In this document: in pieces, positions 63,985 to 64,000 of the stretch
How the letters are laid out: each line of letters starts with the position of its first letter
How positions within the stretch are numbered: the first letter of the stretch is position 1
DNA from: Helopsaltes ochotensis
Lineage: Eukaryota > Chordata > Aves > Passeriformes > Locustellidae
Assembly: GCA_013400155.1 (NCBI GenBank)
Contig: VXBM01001563.1
Location: 2,416-66,415, forward strand
Reading direction: 5' to 3'
Length of the DNA stretch: 64,000 nucleotides
Notes under the pieces: model-generated
Told to the model about the DNA's origin: nothing
The model's input: the letters and a program-made list of their open reading frames with translations, nothing else
Database searches by the model: none
Translations under genes and position numbers: made by a program

Positions 63985-64000
63985 CTGCGAGGGTGAGAGG

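Noticed and set aside
1..64000. tRNA, rRNA, CRISPR arrays, operons, bacterial-type elements or endogenous viral genes
   Set aside because: None seen. The intron-split genes, CR1 fragments and TATA/poly(A) signals are those of vertebrate nuclear DNA.

Overview
This window is vertebrate, almost certainly avian, nuclear DNA. Genes are split into short exons with GT-AG junctions, CR1 LINE fragments are scattered through it, and it carries TENP (BPIFB8, ovoglobulin G2), a BPI-fold gene known from birds and egg white. The region is the BPIF (BPI-fold/PLUNC) cluster at its CDK5RAP1 edge. The mammalian cluster has the same tail-to-tail junction with CDK5RAP1.

Layout, left to right. (1) 1-6.4 kb, + strand: most of CDK5RAP1, the mitochondrial tRNA methylthiotransferase, ending in a stop at 6249 and AATAAA at 6376. 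(2) 6.4-13.4 kb: no gene seen. (3) 21.0-13.4 kb, - strand: BPIF gene 'A', with TATA box, leader exon, signal-peptide exon, two Gly-Leu-rich exons, one BPI domain, then directly a last exon; the model is 444 aa. (4) 25.0-22.0 kb, - strand: a decayed BPIFB pseudogene without N-terminal exons, carrying a lost splice acceptor and two frame-breaking exons. (5) 35.1-27.2 kb, - strand: BPIF gene 'B', a full two-domain BPIFB protein. Its third exon (about 0.92 kb) encodes roughly 30 copies of a ten-residue GLLG repeat and contains a 147-N assembly gap. (6) 35-44 kb: mostly intergenic, with one candidate three-exon gene of unknown family (40.4-37.8 kb, - strand) and a CR1 fragment. (7) 44.3-49.8 kb, + strand: TENP, all exons present, 451 aa. 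(8) 49.8-53.7 kb: no gene; a perfect 22-bp inverted repeat lies at 51.17 kb. (9) 64.0-53.7 kb, - strand: BPIF gene 'D', a BPIFB3-like two-domain gene whose first exon(s) lie beyond the window.

The BPIF genes are secreted lipid-binding-fold proteins that share one exon grammar. Exons near 105, 61-64, 80-92, 165-177, 68, 43-46, 64 and 77 nt recur with matching phases. I used this grammar to place exons, to check that each reading frame closes, and to recognise the pseudogene's lesions. The most unusual content is the pair of 30-bp coding minisatellites in neighbours A and B, which expand a PLUNC-like GL-rich segment into long, near-perfect decapeptide arrays, and gene A's apparent loss of the whole second BPI domain. 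All models come from reading the sequence by eye. No alignment or database search was run, and splice positions may be off by a few bases where noted.
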